Below are positions 17,404 to 28,700 of a DNA stretch of 50,529 nucleotides, one piece after another. Position 1 is the stretch's first letter. The number at the start of each line of letters is the position of its first letter. The notes beneath the pieces are model-generated. The model was not told the DNA's origin. It did not search any database and saw only the letters and a list, made by a program, of their open reading frames with translations. Position numbers and translations under genes: made by a program. This DNA is from Alphaproteobacteria bacterium (GTDB lineage Bacteria > Pseudomonadota > Alphaproteobacteria > Micropepsales > Micropepsaceae). Location: the NCBI GenBank assembly GCA_021324545.1, contig JAJPIX010000052.1, forward strand, positions 1 through 50,529, written 5' to 3'.

Positions 17404-19083
17404 ATGACCCGCCCCATGGCCGACCGCTTCCGCATTGCGCTGGCCCAGTTGAACCCGGTCATGGGCGACATTCCGGGCAATCTGGCGCGCGCCCGCGCCG
17501 CCCGCGCCGAGGCGGCAAAGGCCAGAGCGGATCTCATCCTGTTTTCCGAGCTCTACATCGTGGGCTATCCGCCGGAAGATCTCGTGCTCAAGCCCGCGCT
17601 CCAGGATGATGCGCGGGAAGCGGTGGAAAAATTCGCCAGGGACACGGCAGACGGCGGCCCCGCCGTGCTGATCGGGTCGCCATGGGTCGAAAACGGCAAG
17701 CTCCACAATGCCTGCCTGTTGCTCGATGACGGCCGGGTTGCCGGCCACGCCTTCAAGCACGACCTGCCCAACTACGGCGTGTTCGACGAAAAGCGGGTCT
17801 TTGTGCCGGGGCCGCTGCACGGGCCGCTCGATGTTCGCGGCGTGCGCATCGGCGTTCCCATTTGCGAAGACATCTGGACGCCCGAGGTTGTGGAATGTCT
17901 CGCCAAAACTGGCGGCGAAATCCTCCTCGTTCCCAACGGCTCGCCCTTCGAGGTGGCCAAGGAAGACGAGCGCCTGTCGCTCATCGGCGCGCGCGTGCGG
18001 GAAAGCGGCCTGCCGCTCATCTATCTCAACCAGGTGGGCGGGCAGGACGAGCTAGTGTTCGACGGGGCATCGCTCGTCTGCAACGCCGGCGGCAAGCTCG
18101 CGCACGCCCTTCCCCCGTGGGAAGAAAAGGTCGTCGTCACCGAATGGTCGAAGCAGGACGGCAAATGGGTGTGCGCGCCGGGCGAAATTGCGCCGGCCGA
18201 AGACCGGGAGACGTCCGTCTATCGGGCGATGATGCTGGGCCTCAAGGATTATGTGAACAAGAACCGGTTTCCCGGCGTGGTGCTGGGACTCTCGGGCGGC
18301 ATTGACTCGGCGCTTTCGGCTGCGGTGGCCGTGGATGCGCTGGGCAAGGATCGCGTGCGTTGCGTCATGCTGCCTTCGCGCTACACCAGCAGGGAAAGCC
18401 TTGAAGACGCGGAAGCCTGCGCGAAGCTGCTCGGCGTCAAATACGACATCGTGCCCATCGAAGGCGCGGTGGAAGCCTTCACGCAGGCGCTGTCATCCAC
18501 CTTCGCCGGCAGGGCGGTGGATACGACCGAAGAAAATGTGCAGTCGCGCATCCGCGGCGTGATCCTGATGGCGATATCCAACAAATTCGGGCCCATGGTG
18601 CTCACCACCGGCAACAAGAGCGAGATGAGCGTGGGTTACGCCACGCTCTATGGCGACATGTGCGGCGGCTACAACGTGCTGAAGGACGTTTACAAGACGG
18701 AAGTGTTCCGGCTGGCCCGTTGGCGCAATGGCTGCCATCCGAAGGCGGCGCTGGGGCCCGAGGGCCGCGTGATTCCGGAGCGCATCATCACCAAGGCGCC
18801 GACGGCGGAGCTGCGCGCAAACCAGAAGGACGAAGATTCGCTGCCGCCCTACGACATTCTGGACGGCATCCTGGAATGTCTCGTCGAAAAGGAGATGTCG
18901 TTTGAGGAAACCTGCGCGAAAGGCTATCACCCGGCAACCGTGAAGCGCGTGGAGCAGCTGCTCTACACCTCCGAATACAAGCGCCGCCAGGCGCCGCCGG
19001 GCGTCAAGATCACGCGCAAGAACTTCGGCCGCGACCGCCGCTATCCGATCACCAATGCTTTCCGCGATGCGAGGGACATGTGA
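17404..19083 (+). CDS. nadE: Glutamine-dependent NAD+ synthetase
   Basis: A 559-residue two-domain enzyme that makes NAD+ from nicotinate adenine dinucleotide, ATP and glutamine. The N-terminal nitrilase-fold glutaminase has the Glu-Lys-Cys triad: Glu49 in [14 protein letters not shown], Lys119 in FKHDLPNYG and Cys155 in PICEDIW. The C-terminal synthetase has the PP-loop [13 protein letters not shown] (SGGIDS at 298-303) and [14 protein letters not shown] 17404 and ATG 17416 are both possible starts. The stop overlaps the gltX start as GTGA, implying coupling. It differs from the short ammonia-only NadE by carrying its own glutaminase. Confidence 0.96.
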   Translation: MTRPMADRFRIALAQLNPVMGDIPGNLARARAARAEAAKARADLILFSELYIVGYPPEDLVLKPALQDDAREAVEKFARDTADGGPAVLIGSPWVENGKLHNACLLLDDGRVAGHAFKHDLPNYGVFDEKRVFVPGPLHGPLDVRGVRIGVPICEDIWTPEVVECLAKTGGEILLVPNGSPFEVAKEDERLSLIGARVRESGLPLIYLNQVGGQDELVFDGASLVCNAGGKLAHALPPWEEKVVVTEWSKQDGKWVCAPGEIAPAEDRETSVYRAMMLGLKDYVNKNRFPGVVLGLSGGIDSALSAAVAVDALGKDRVRCVMLPSRYTSRESLEDAEACAKLLGVKYDIVPIEGAVEAFTQALSSTFAGRAVDTTEENVQSRIRGVILMAISNKFGPMVLTTGNKSEMSVGYATLYGDMCGGYNVLKDVYKTEVFRLARWRNGCHPKAALGPEGRVIPERIITKAPTAELRANQKDEDSLPPYDILDGILECLVEKEMSFEETCAKGYHPATVKRVEQLLYTSEYKRRQAPPGVKITRKNFGRDRRYPITNAFRDARDM

Positions 19084-20417
19084 CCGCCACCGTCCGCTTC
19101 GCGCCGTCGCCCACCGGGTTGCTGCATGTCGGCAACGCGCGAACGGCCGTGCTGAACTGGCTGTTTGCGAAGAAGGCCGGCGGCAAATTCCTGCTGCGCA
19201 TCGACAACACCGATACCGAACGCAGCAAGCCGGAATATGAAGCGGCCATCCTGGAAGATCTCGGCTGGCTCGGCCTCGCGCACGATGATTTCGCCCGCCA
19301 GAGCGGGCGGGCCGCGGCGCACCGTGCGGCGTGCGAAAAACTGAAGGCAAGCGGCCGGCTTTATCCGGCTTACGAAACGGCCGAAGAGCTGGAGCGCCGC
19401 CGCAAGCGCCAGATCGCGATGAAGAAGCCGCCGGTCTATGACCGCGCGGCGCTCAGGCTCACGCCCGAAGACCGCGCGAAGCTGGAAGCGGAAGGCCGCA
19501 AGCCCCACTGGCGTTTCATGCTCTCGCAGAAGCGCGTGAAGTGGCACGATCTGGTGCGCGGGACGGTGGAGATCGACACCGCCCATCTCTCAGACCCCGT
19601 GCTCATCCGCGAGGATGGCCGTTTCCTCTACACGCTGCCGTCTGTGGTTGATGACGTGGATTTTTCCATTACCCACATCGTGCGCGGCGAAGATCACGTC
19701 ACCAACACGGCCGCCCAGATCGAAATTTTCGAAGCGCTGGGCGCGCCCATTCCGCAGTTTGCACATTTCCCGTTGCTCGTTGGCGCGGGCGGCGAGGCGC
19801 TGTCCAAGCGCATCGGCTCGCTCAGCTTGCGCGAAATCCGCGATGGCGGCATCGAGCCTTTGGCGCTGGCCTGCTATCTCGCCAAGACCGGCACATCCGA
19901 TCCGATCGAACTCAGGCCCTCGCTCGATGTGCTTGCGTCGGAATTCGACTTCGCAAAGATCGGCCGCGCGCCGGCGCATTTCGATCCGCTGGAGCTGGCC
20001 ACGCTCAACACGCGGCTGCTTCATTCGCTGCCCTATGAGGCGGTGTCCGGCCGGCTGGAAGGCTTTGGCATTTCCAATGCTGCCGCGTTCTGGGATGCGG
20101 TGCGTCCCAACATCGCGCGCATGTCCGATATTCCCGAATTGTGGACGCTGGTAAAAGGCCCGGTCACGCCCGTGATCGAGGATGCTGCGCTCACGGCCAA
20201 GGCGGCGGAGCTTCTGCCGCAGGAGCCCTATGACGAAGGCACCTGGAATGTCTGGACGGCTGCTGTGGCCGCCGCCACCGGGCGCAAGGGCCGCGCGCTT
20301 TATCATCCGCTCCGGCTCGCGTTGACCGGCCGCGAATTCGGGCCCGAACTGAAGAAGCTCCTGCCGCTGATCGGCCGCGAAAGGGCGCTTCTGCGGCTCG
20401 CCGGAAGGACCGCTTAG
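19080..20417 (+). CDS. gltX: Glutamate-tRNA ligase
   Basis: A 445-residue class I aminoacyl-tRNA synthetase that charges tRNA-Glu. The HIGH-type signature is in [17 protein letters not shown], and the KMSKS-type loop is [24 protein letters not shown] is the GluRS active-site motif. Many alphaproteobacteria have two GluRS paralogues; this shorter one, with the SKRIG loop, is of the second type, which may charge tRNA-Glu or contribute to mischarged tRNA-Gln for the amidotransferase route. The latter cannot be decided here. Start is GTG 19080, overlapping nadE by four bases. Confidence 0.93.
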   Translation: MTATVRFAPSPTGLLHVGNARTAVLNWLFAKKAGGKFLLRIDNTDTERSKPEYEAAILEDLGWLGLAHDDFARQSGRAAAHRAACEKLKASGRLYPAYETAEELERRRKRQIAMKKPPVYDRAALRLTPEDRAKLEAEGRKPHWRFMLSQKRVKWHDLVRGTVEIDTAHLSDPVLIREDGRFLYTLPSVVDDVDFSITHIVRGEDHVTNTAAQIEIFEALGAPIPQFAHFPLLVGAGGEALSKRIGSLSLREIRDGGIEPLALACYLAKTGTSDPIELRPSLDVLASEFDFAKIGRAPAHFDPLELATLNTRLLHSLPYEAVSGRLEGFGISNAAAFWDAVRPNIARMSDIPELWTLVKGPVTPVIEDAALTAKAAELLPQEPYDEGTWNVWTAAVAAATGRKGRALYHPLRLALTGREFGPELKKLLPLIGRERALLRLAGRTA

Positions 20418-20632
20418 CGTTCCTACCTTCTTGAACATTTACCTAGCATGGCCCATATTGATTCCATGATGATCGAACCGCGTTCACTCGCCGGAAAAAC
20501 GGCCGAAATCCTTCGTTCTCCCGCCGGGCGGGAAAGAGGGGGGAGGGGGCCAAAAAAAATTGAAGAACAACTACCGGAAAGCTTTTGGAGCGTTTTCGGC
20601 AATAACATTGCCGCGTTGGGAAAGGCCGGCCG
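20418..20632. other. gltX-cysS intergenic region with palindromic, purine-rich block
   Basis: TCCCGCC (20519-20525) and GGCGGGA (20527-20533) form a compact palindrome, followed by a G/A-only run and then eight A residues around 20553-20560. The composition differs sharply from the flanking genes. A 62-codon open frame crosses it, but it reads straight through the low-complexity block and is not credible. It could be a degenerate intergenic repeat or part of the cysS leader. Confidence 0.35.
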
Positions 20633-21970
20633 ATGACGCTGCGCCTGCACAACACGCTCACGCGCCGGAAGGAAGCGTTCGTCCCGCTCGATCCGAAGAA
20701 CGTGCGCATGTATGTCTGCGGGCCCACCGTTTACGACTATGCGCATATCGGCAACGCGCGGCCCGTCATCGTGTTCGACGTGCTGTTTCGCCTCTTGCGC
20801 CACATCTATGGCGAAAATCACGTCACCTATGTCCGCAACATCACCGACGTGGACGACAAGATCAACGCCCGCGCGGCCGAACGCGCGAAGGGCCGCAACA
20901 TTTCCGTGCTCGAAGCGGCGCGCGAGCTGACCGAAGAAACCGCGCGCATCTACAACGACGATGTGGCGGCGCTCGGCTGCCTTCCGCCCACGCACACCCC
21001 GCGCGCAACCGACAACATCGGCGAAATGATTGCGATGATCGAAACGCTGGTGAAGGCGGGTTTCGCCTATGTGGCGCAGGGCCATGTTCTGTTCGATGTC
21101 TCGAAGAAGGCCGATTACGGCAAGCTTTCGCATCGTTCGCTCGACGAGATGATCGCCGGCGCCCGCGTGGAAGTGGCGCCCTACAAGAAGAACCCGATGG
21201 ATTTCGTGCTGTGGAAGCCGTCGGATGCGAATACGCCGGGTTGGGAATCCCCGTGGGGCCGGGGCCGGCCCGGCTGGCACATCGAATGTTCGGCGATGAG
21301 CGCGCGCTATCTGGGCGAGACCTTCGACATTCATGGCGGCGGAATAGATCTTGTTTTTCCGCACCACGAAAACGAGATCGCGCAAAGCGAAGGCGCGCAC
21401 CACAACCATCCGCTTGCGCGCTATTGGGTGCACAACGGCTTTCTCCAGGTCGAAGGCGAGAAGATGGCCAAAAGCCTCGGCAACTTCGTGACCATTCACG
21501 ATTTGCTGAGGGATTGGCCCGGCGATGTTCTGCGCTTCAACATGCTGCGCACGCACTATCGCCAGCCGACCGACTGGACCGTCGCGGGCATGAAGGAAAG
21601 CTGGAAAATCCTCGAACGCTGGTACGATATGGCCGGTGCGGATTCTTCTCCACGCGCCGGCGGCGGCTTTCTAGACGCCCTCTCGGATGACCTCAATACG
21701 CCGCAGGCGATTGCGGAACTTCACAGGGCCGACGCCAATGATCTGGCCGGAGGCCTCATGCTGCTCGGCTTCGATCCCATGCCGGTACGGCTCGTGTCGA
21801 AAAAGCCGGTTGACGCTGTGGAAATTTCGCGCGCGATCGGCGCCCGCAATGCCGCCCGCAAAGCGAAGAACTTCAAAGAAGCCGATCGCATCCGCGACGA
21901 GCTGCTCGCGCAGGGCATCCAGCTCAAGGACAATCCCGACGGCACGACAAGTTGGGAAGTGAAACGATAA
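20633..21970 (+). CDS. cysS: Cysteine-tRNA ligase
   Basis: A 445-residue class I aminoacyl-tRNA synthetase that charges tRNA-Cys. It carries the zinc cysteine in [18 protein letters not shown], which also contains the HIGH motif. The remaining zinc ligands lie in HIECSAMS and FPHHENE, and the KMSKS loop is [10 protein letters not shown]. The C-terminal helical region with [19 protein letters not shown] is the tRNA-binding/DALR-like end. Length is typical. It stands 215 bases after gltX and probably has its own promoter. Confidence 0.96.
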   Translation: MTLRLHNTLTRRKEAFVPLDPKNVRMYVCGPTVYDYAHIGNARPVIVFDVLFRLLRHIYGENHVTYVRNITDVDDKINARAAERAKGRNISVLEAARELTEETARIYNDDVAALGCLPPTHTPRATDNIGEMIAMIETLVKAGFAYVAQGHVLFDVSKKADYGKLSHRSLDEMIAGARVEVAPYKKNPMDFVLWKPSDANTPGWESPWGRGRPGWHIECSAMSARYLGETFDIHGGGIDLVFPHHENEIAQSEGAHHNHPLARYWVHNGFLQVEGEKMAKSLGNFVTIHDLLRDWPGDVLRFNMLRTHYRQPTDWTVAGMKESWKILERWYDMAGADSSPRAGGGFLDALSDDLNTPQAIAELHRADANDLAGGLMLLGFDPMPVRLVSKKPVDAVEISRAIGARNAARKAKNFKEADRIRDELLAQGIQLKDNPDGTTSWEVKR

Positions 21971-22166
21971 GTGATGGCGCTTTCCGCCGCTTTCCCCGCG
22001 CGCATGGCTGAAATGAATTCGCGGGCCTACTCTCTCACCGGCGAAAGGCCGAAATATGTCGAAGCGTTGCGGCGCAAATTCTGGAGAGGGGACAGCGGCC
22101 AGTCCCGCTCCCGAATGTATGCTCGCTGCGCTGCCTTGTTTTTCGGCCCTGTCGCGCGGTGTTTGA

Positions 22167-23123
22167 ATGAGTGATTACGCCAGGCTTTCAGTTTCGGATG
22201 ATCCCGCCCCGGCCGTGCGCCAGCCCGCGCGCGACGACCGGCTGGGCGTCATCTATGCCGCGTCGTCCTACATCATCTGGGGCATCATCCCGCTTTACTG
22301 GCGGATGCTCGGCCCCATGTCGGCGTTTGAGCTGACGAGCCACCGTATCGTCTGGTCGGCGGTTTTCGTCACGCTGGTGGTGGCCGCCCGCGGGCATCTG
22401 CCGCGCGTGCTCGCCATGGCGAAAAATCCCCGTCTTCTGGGCCTTATGGCGCTCACCAGCGTGCTCATCGCCACCAACTGGACGACCTACATCTACTGCG
22501 TGGAAAGCCATCAGCTCGTGGAATCGAGCCTGGGCTATTACATCAATCCGCTCGTATCGGTTGCTCTCGGCGCGCTGCTTCTGGGCGAGCGGCTGTCGCG
22601 CGTACGCCTCGTCGCCATCGCGCTTGCGGCCCTTGCCGTCGCCGTGCAGGTGGTGGCGCTCGGCCACTTCCCGTGGATTGCGCTCGTGCTGGCATTTTCC
22701 TTCGGCTTCTACGGCTATTTCCGCAAGCGCGCGCCGGTTGAGGCGTTGGAGGGGCTCTGCATCGAAACCTGGATCCTGTTCCCGGTGACTGCGGGTTTTG
22801 TGGGCTGGCTGTGGGTCAACGGCACGGGAATGTTCCCCTCTGCGGGCTTCTGGCCGGACGCCATTCTGATTCTGGGCGGGCCGGCAACGGCCATTCCGCT
22901 CACCATGTTTGCGGCGGGCGCGCGCCGCATCCGCCTCTCCACGCTCGGCTTCCTGCAATATCTGTCGCCGTCGATCACGCTGTTGCTGGCGGTGTTCGGC
23001 TTTCACGAGCCGTTCAATGCGGTGAACGCGGTCTCGTTTGGCGCGGTATGGGCGGCGCTAGTGCTCGTGGGCCTCGAGGGCCGCCTCATCAGCCGCAGCC
23101 CCCTCGAGCAGATCCCGGAATAG
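22167..23123 (+). CDS. rarD: RarD family EamA transporter
   Basis: A 318-residue inner-membrane protein with ten predicted helices and two EamA repeats, of the RarD drug/metabolite transporter branch. Diagnostic segments are SYIIWGIIPLYWRML near residue 36, NWTTYIYCVESHQLVESSLG, the PLVSVALGALLLGERLS region and FLQYLSPSITLLLAVF. RarD proteins are named from a chloramphenicol phenotype, but their natural substrates are uncertain. The 196-base gap after cysS holds only an unconvincing 67-codon frame. The last 66 bases overlap the end of the convergent LOG-family gene. Confidence 0.88.
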   Translation: MSDYARLSVSDDPAPAVRQPARDDRLGVIYAASSYIIWGIIPLYWRMLGPMSAFELTSHRIVWSAVFVTLVVAARGHLPRVLAMAKNPRLLGLMALTSVLIATNWTTYIYCVESHQLVESSLGYYINPLVSVALGALLLGERLSRVRLVAIALAALAVAVQVVALGHFPWIALVLAFSFGFYGYFRKRAPVEALEGLCIETWILFPVTAGFVGWLWVNGTGMFPSAGFWPDAILILGGPATAIPLTMFAAGARRIRLSTLGFLQYLSPSITLLLAVFGFHEPFNAVNAVSFGAVWAALVLVGLEGRLISRSPLEQIPE

Positions 23124-23678
23124 CGCCGTTGCTTGTTCCGGCGTCCGGCACACATGATAGAGTTTGCGCACGTTTGCATTCGCAAAGCCCTGCCTGACGA
23201 TGTGGTCAAGAAGGCGGAGGAGCGGGTCGAAATATCCCGCCACGTTCAGGATCACGATCGGCTTGGCATGCAGGGAAAGCTGCGCCGATGTCAGCACCTC
23301 GAAGAATTCATCCATCGTGCCGTTGCCGCCGGGGAGAATGGCGAAACCATCCGCCATTTCGATCATTTTTGCCTTGCGGGCGAACAGGTCCGGCGTCAGC
23401 ATCACGCGCTCGCCGGTCTTGAGCGGCGGTTCCAGATGCTTCAGGAAGTCGGGCAGAATCCCTTGCACCTTCGCGCCGGCATCGCGCGCGGCGCGCGCCG
23501 CTTCGCCCATCAGGCCGAGGCCGCCCCCGCCGAACACGACGGAAAAGCCCTGTTCGGCCAGCAGTGCGCCGAATGTCCGCGCCGCTTCGCCATAGGCCGC
23601 GTTCGCGCCATGGGACGAGCCGCAAAAAATGCAAATGGCGCGGGCGTTTTTGTCCTTGATCGGGCTGGGGTTAAGCAT
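23058..23678 (-). CDS. LOG family protein (TIGR00730-type nucleotide phosphoribohydrolase)
   Basis: A 206-residue Rossmann-fold protein of the LOG (lonely guy) family. Members hydrolyse cytokinin riboside 5'-monophosphates or other nucleoside monophosphates such as AMP to base plus ribose-5-phosphate. The motifs FGGGGLGLMGE (about 48-58) and LPGGNGTMDEFFE (about 114-126), which bind the phosphoribosyl group and supply the catalytic residues, are intact. A bacterial housekeeping role in nucleotide turnover is more likely than hormone synthesis. The C-terminal 21 codons overlap the convergent rarD, so the tail may vary between relatives. Confidence 0.88.
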   Translation of the reverse strand: MLNPSPIKDKNARAICIFCGSSHGANAAYGEAARTFGALLAEQGFSVVFGGGGLGLMGEAARAARDAGAKVQGILPDFLKHLEPPLKTGERVMLTPDLFARKAKMIEMADGFAILPGGNGTMDEFFEVLTSAQLSLHAKPIVILNVAGYFDPLLRLLDHIVRQGFANANVRKLYHVCRTPEQATALFRDLLEGAAADEAALEAHEH

Positions 23679-23786
23679 GGCGTGCCGTTCGTCGATCCTG
23701 CATGCTCCTATATAGTATCATTTTGCGGCGAAACGATTGCGGCGCGCCGCGCATCTTTCTAAACAGGGTAAAGAGAACCACCGCCG

Positions 23787-23891
23787 ATGCATCTCACGCT
23801 CCAACGCGCCATGATCATTCTTGCCGCCGTCGCGATCATCGCGCTGGTCGCGGGGTTTGTCGTGTTCGGCGGCGGCAACATGGGCCCATAG
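23787..23891 (+). CDS. Small single-pass membrane peptide (34 aa)
   Basis: ATG 23787 opens a 34-codon frame ending at TAG 23889-23891, immediately followed by the ATG of the ABC exporter at 23892. The product has a short charged N-terminus, a hydrophobic helix spanning about residues 9-29 (MIILAAVAIIALVAGFVVF) and a glycine-rich tail. AAAGAGAA lies about ten bases upstream as a plausible ribosome-binding site. The zero-base junction suggests translational coupling, perhaps as an accessory peptide of the exporter or a leader peptide. No known family is recognised. Confidence 0.5.
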   Translation: MHLTLQRAMIILAAVAIIALVAGFVVFGGGNMGP

Positions 23892-25769
23892 ATGGCGAAA
23901 ATTCTCACAGAAGAAGGCGAGGGCGCCCCTTCGCTTCGTCCGCTTCGCACCCTGATGCCTTACCTGTGGCCAAAGGGCCGCGGCGATCTCAAATGGCGCG
24001 TCGTGATTTCGCTGGCCTGCCTGGTGCTCGCGAACATCGCCACGGCCGTATCGCCGCTGTTCTACGGCCGCGCCGTGGACCAGCTCTCGCACAATCCCGC
24101 CGCCATCGCGCTTGCCGCGGCGCTTGCCATGATCGCGGCCTATTCCGCCTCGCGCATCCTCACCTCAATGTTCGGCGAGCTGCGCAACAGCATCTTCGCG
24201 AAGGTGTCTTATCACGCGCTGCGCCAGGTGGGCGTGCAGACCTTCGCCCATGTGCACACGCTTTCGCTCCGCTTCCATCTGGAGCGGAAGACGGGCGGGC
24301 TTTCCCGCATCATCGAACGCGGCACCCGCGGCATCGATACGATCCTCTCCTTCGCCATTTTCAACATCTTCCCCGCGATCCTGCAGCTGGCATTTTACAG
24401 CGCCATCATGATCTGGCAGCTGAACATCTGGATCGCGCTTGTCACTATCGTGATGGTCGTGGCCTATGTCTGGTTCACCTTCGCCATCACCCGCTGGCGC
24501 ATCCGCTTTCGCCGGGAGATGAACCAGTCCGACACGGAAGCCAACACCAAGGCCGTCGACAGCCTGCTGAACTACGAGACAGTGAAATACTTCAACAACG
24601 AAGGTCACGAAACCCGCCGCTTCGACGCAAGCATGGAGCGGTTCGCCAATGCCTCCATCCAGTCGGAGCAGACGCTCTCGGTGCTCAATGTGGGGCAGGC
24701 CACGATCATGGCGCTTGCTCTTGGCGCGGTTATGGCACTGGCGGCCTTCGGGATCCGGGACGGCCGCTTTACAGTCGGCGCGCTTGTCATCGCCAACGCC
24801 TATCTCATACAGCTCTATCAGCCGCTCAACCTTCTGGGCACGGCCTATCGCGAAATCACCCAGGCGCTGGTGGACATGGAGTCCATGTTCCGCCTTCTCA
24901 GCCGGCCGCAGGAGGTGAAAGACAAGCCGGGCGCCAAACCGCTTCAGGTCCTGGGCGGCGAAATCAGCTTCGAGAACGTCGTGTTCTGCTATGACTCCGA
25001 CCGGGTGATCCTGAAGGGCATCAGCTTCAGGGTGCCGGCCGGCAAAACGGTCGCGGTCGTCGGGCCCACGGGCGCCGGAAAGTCCACGCTTTCCCGCATC
25101 CTCTATCGCTTCTACGACATCCATTCCGGCCGCGTCACCATTGACGGGCAGGACATCCGCGATGTCACGCAAGCCAGCCTTCGGCAGGCCATTGGCATCG
25201 TTCCGCAGGATACCGTGCTGTTCAACGACACGATCCGCTACAACATCGCCTACGGCCGCATCGGCGCAACCGAGGCCGAAATCAGGGAAGCGGCCCGCGC
25301 CGCCCAGATTGCACCCTTCATCTCCGAGCTGCCGCTGGGGTTCGACACGATGGTCGGCGAACGCGGTTTGAAACTGTCGGGCGGGGAAAAGCAGCGCGTG
25401 GCCATTGCCCGCACCATTCTGAAAAACCCGCCAATTCTGTTGCTCGATGAGGCGACATCCGCGCTCGATACCCATACCGAGCGCGAAATCCAGAGCGCGC
25501 TGAAGGCAGTTTCGCGCAACCGCACCACGCTTGTCATCGCGCATCGGCTCTCGACGGTCGTGGACGCCGACGAGATCATCGTTCTCGATCACGGGCAGAT
25601 CGTCGAGCGCGGAAATCATGCCGCGCTGCTTGCGAAGAATGGCGCCTATGCCGCCATGTGGAACAAGCAGAAGGAAGCCGCCGCCATGCGCGAGCGGCTC
25701 AAGGAAGTCGATGCCGATCCCGACGTTGGCGAGGCATCGCGCGACGAGGCCATCGCCGCGGCCGAGTGA
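23892..25769 (+). CDS. Atm1-type ABC exporter (ATP-binding/permease)
   Basis: A 625-residue half-transporter with six membrane helices followed by an ATPase domain, of the Atm1/HMT1 class. Bacterial relatives export glutathione-metal conjugates and protect against heavy metals; the mitochondrial form supports cytosolic iron-sulfur assembly. DSLLNYETVKYFNNE (about 222-236) is the family hallmark near the glutathione site. The ATPase domain has Walker A GPTGAGKST, signature LSGGEKQR, Walker B ILLLDEATSALD and the H-loop histidine in IAHRLST. It is joined to the upstream 34-residue membrane peptide with no spacer, and its stop abuts that of the convergent RND pump. Confidence 0.9.
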   Translation: MAKILTEEGEGAPSLRPLRTLMPYLWPKGRGDLKWRVVISLACLVLANIATAVSPLFYGRAVDQLSHNPAAIALAAALAMIAAYSASRILTSMFGELRNSIFAKVSYHALRQVGVQTFAHVHTLSLRFHLERKTGGLSRIIERGTRGIDTILSFAIFNIFPAILQLAFYSAIMIWQLNIWIALVTIVMVVAYVWFTFAITRWRIRFRREMNQSDTEANTKAVDSLLNYETVKYFNNEGHETRRFDASMERFANASIQSEQTLSVLNVGQATIMALALGAVMALAAFGIRDGRFTVGALVIANAYLIQLYQPLNLLGTAYREITQALVDMESMFRLLSRPQEVKDKPGAKPLQVLGGEISFENVVFCYDSDRVILKGISFRVPAGKTVAVVGPTGAGKSTLSRILYRFYDIHSGRVTIDGQDIRDVTQASLRQAIGIVPQDTVLFNDTIRYNIAYGRIGATEAEIREAARAAQIAPFISELPLGFDTMVGERGLKLSGGEKQRVAIARTILKNPPILLLDEATSALDTHTEREIQSALKAVSRNRTTLVIAHRLSTVVDADEIIVLDHGQIVERGNHAALLAKNGAYAAMWNKQKEAAAMRERLKEVDADPDVGEASRDEAIAAAE

Positions 25770-28700
25770 TCATTCCGCCGGCGTTGCGTCCGCTGCGGCC
25801 TGTTCGCGCGTCCGCCTTCCGCCAAGGCGTCTCACCAGCCGGAATGGCGCACCGAAGACCCGGCCCATCGCCCAGCGGAATCCCTGATGCGTCTCCCGCA
25901 CGCGGTGCGGATAGGCCAGCAGCGCCGGCACCAGACCGAGCGTAATGCCCTTTGAGAACGCAAGGCCGAAGATGATGGCGGTCGAAAGCTGGGTCCACAT
26001 CATGGCGTCCGGGTCGCCCACGGTGACATGCCGCGTCCCGAAATCCACTTCCGCCGTCAGCATCATCGGCAGCAGACCGAAGATCGCGGTGATGGTGGTC
26101 AGGAACACCGGGCGCAGACGCTGGGCGCTCGAACGGATCACGGCTTCGATCGGATTCATCCCGGATTCAAGCAGCTTGTGATAGGTGTCGATCAGCACGA
26201 TGTTGTGGTTCACCACGATGCCGGCCAGCGCCAGCAGGCCCGTGCCCGTCATGATGATCGAGAACGATTGCGCCATGACGACCATGCCCAGGAGCGCGCC
26301 GATCATGGCCAGAATGACGGCCACAAGAATGAGGCTCGCGTGATAGAAGCTGTTGAACATGGCCAATAGCACCATGGCGATCATGAAAAGCGCCATGAAC
26401 GCCGCTTCAATCAGGAACATGCCGGATTCCTGCTGATCCTTGTCGGCGCCGGTGAAGCCCACGTGAACCGTGCGCGGGAAATTCTGCGTCGCGATCCAGG
26501 CCTTGATCTTGGCAATTTCCGCCGCCGCGTTGACGCCGGGTTTCACATCGGCGCGCACATGGAATACGCGGTGCGCATCCACGCGCTCGATGGAGTTGAC
26601 CTGCGGGGCCGGTTTCACCGTTACGAAGGTGCTGATCGGCACCATGCCGTTCGTCGTAGCCACGCGCACATTGTCGAGCGCCCGGATACCGCGCTGCGCG
26701 CTCGGATAGCGCACGCGGATGTCAATCAGTTGGGTGGAATCGTCGGGCCTGTAGCGGCCAACGAATATTCCGTCTGTCACCAGCTGCACGGCCGTTCCGA
26801 TGGTTTGCGCGTTCACGCCGAAGCGTTGGGCGACGGCCCGGTTGATCTCCAGGTCCCATTCGATGCCCGGCAGCGGCCGGGTATCTTCCAGGTCGCGCAG
26901 CGTTGTCATGCCGTCCAGATGACGCCGGATCGCCGCCGTGGTCTGCGCCAGCGCACTGTAATAGTCGGACGAAACGTCAATCATGATGTCCTTGCCGCCG
27001 GCCGGGCCGCCCTGCGGTTCGCGCACTTCGATGTGAATGCCGGGTATGTTGGCCGTCCGCTGGCGGATTTCCTCCAGTATTTTTTCGCCCGGACCACGCT
27101 CGGCATAAGGCTTCAGCTCCACGGTGACGTGCCCGATATTGTCGATCGGAACGCCGCCCTGGCTGTTCAGACCGAAATTCTGCCCGCCGGACGTTGCATA
27201 GATGTACTGGACGCCCTTGATCCCTTCGATCCGCTTCTCGACCTTCATCACGATGTCGCGTTCTTCCTGCGCCGAGATGTTTCCGCGCGCGGAAATCATC
27301 ACACGCGCTTGCGTCGGATCAGTCTGGACGAAGAATTCGGTGCCGTGATTGTGTGTCACGAACAGGTACAGCACGACGAACACGGCGGCCGCGGCGCCGG
27401 CGATCATCTTGCCGGGGTTGTGCGTGATCCAGTCCGCCAGCCGCGCATACCAGCCGGTGATTCCGGGAATGTCATGCCAGTCGCCGGTCTCCGAAGCCTC
27501 GATTGCCTTTTCGTGCTGCGGATCGGGTGGCGGCACGCGTCCGAAAAATCCGCCCAGGACCGGAAGGAAGATCAGCGCAACGACCATCGAGCTGGAAAGC
27601 ACGATGATGAGCGTAATCGGGAAATAACTCATGTATTTGCCGGCCACACCCGGCCACATCAGCATCGGCAGGAAGGCCGCGATCATGGTCGCGGTCGCGC
27701 TGACGACCGGCCAGAACATGCGCCGCGCCGCGTCGGCAAAGGCTTCCCTGGGCGGAATGCCCTCGGTCATTTTGCGGTCTGCGTATTCGACGACTATGAT
27801 GGCGCCGTCCACCAGAATGCCCACGGCCAGAAGCATCGCGAACAGGATCATGAAGTTCAGGGTCATTCCGGCGCCGTTCAGCACCATGAACGACATCAGG
27901 AAGGTCGTCGGAATCGCAACGCCCACCAGAAGACCCGAGCGCAGTCCCAACGCGGCCACCACGATGATCATTACCAGAACGATGGCAAGAATGATCGAAT
28001 CCGACAGCGAATGCAGCGAATCGCGGATGTCGGTGGATTGATCGCCGATGAACGTTACGTGCAGGCCCGGCGGGAAACTCTTCTGGGCTTCAGCCACGAG
28101 ATCGCGCACCTGCTGGTTCGTCTGGATCACGTTGGCGCCGATGCGCTTGGTCACATCGATGGCAATCGTGCGCTGGCCGTTGATGGAGGCATAGGAGGTG
28201 GCGTCATAGAACGTGCGCCGCACCTGCGCCACATCTTTCAGCGTCACCGTCGCGTTGTCGGTGGCACGGATCGGCAGATTCAGGACATCGGTGGCATTTT
28301 CGAGCACGCCCGGAACCTTGACAGCAAAGCTGCCGTGGCCCGTGTCGATCGAGCCGGCCGCAATCAGGCGGTTGTTGTTCGTGATCGCGTTGAACATTTC
28401 CGTCTGCGTGATGCCATAGCTTTCGAGCTTTGCGGGATCGATCACGATCTCCAGCATCTCGTCGCGATTGCCGTCGAGCTGCGCATCGAGAACGTCGGGA
28501 ATTTCCTTTATCTGGTCCCGCAGGTCTGTCGCGATGTGCAGCATGGTGCGCTCTGGCACGTTGCCGTAGAGCGAAACCGTGATCACCGGGAAAAGGCTCG
28601 TGTTGAATTCCTGGACCTGCGGCGGCTTGGCATCGGGCGGAAGCTCGGTCTGCGCAGTCTGCGTCTGGGCGCGCACGTCGGCCAATGCGCGGTCCTTGTC

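Noticed and set aside
20448..20636. 62-codon frame between gltX and cysS
   Set aside because: Reads through a low-complexity G/A run and a poly-A tract; not protein-like.
21971..22174. 67-codon frame between cysS and rarD
   Set aside because: No ribosome-binding site, no recognisable domain, and it runs into rarD; the 196-base gap is more likely leader sequence.
24165..25619. 484-codon minus-strand frame opposite the ABC exporter
   Set aside because: Shadow of the exporter coding strand in GC-rich DNA, with no recognisable protein motif.
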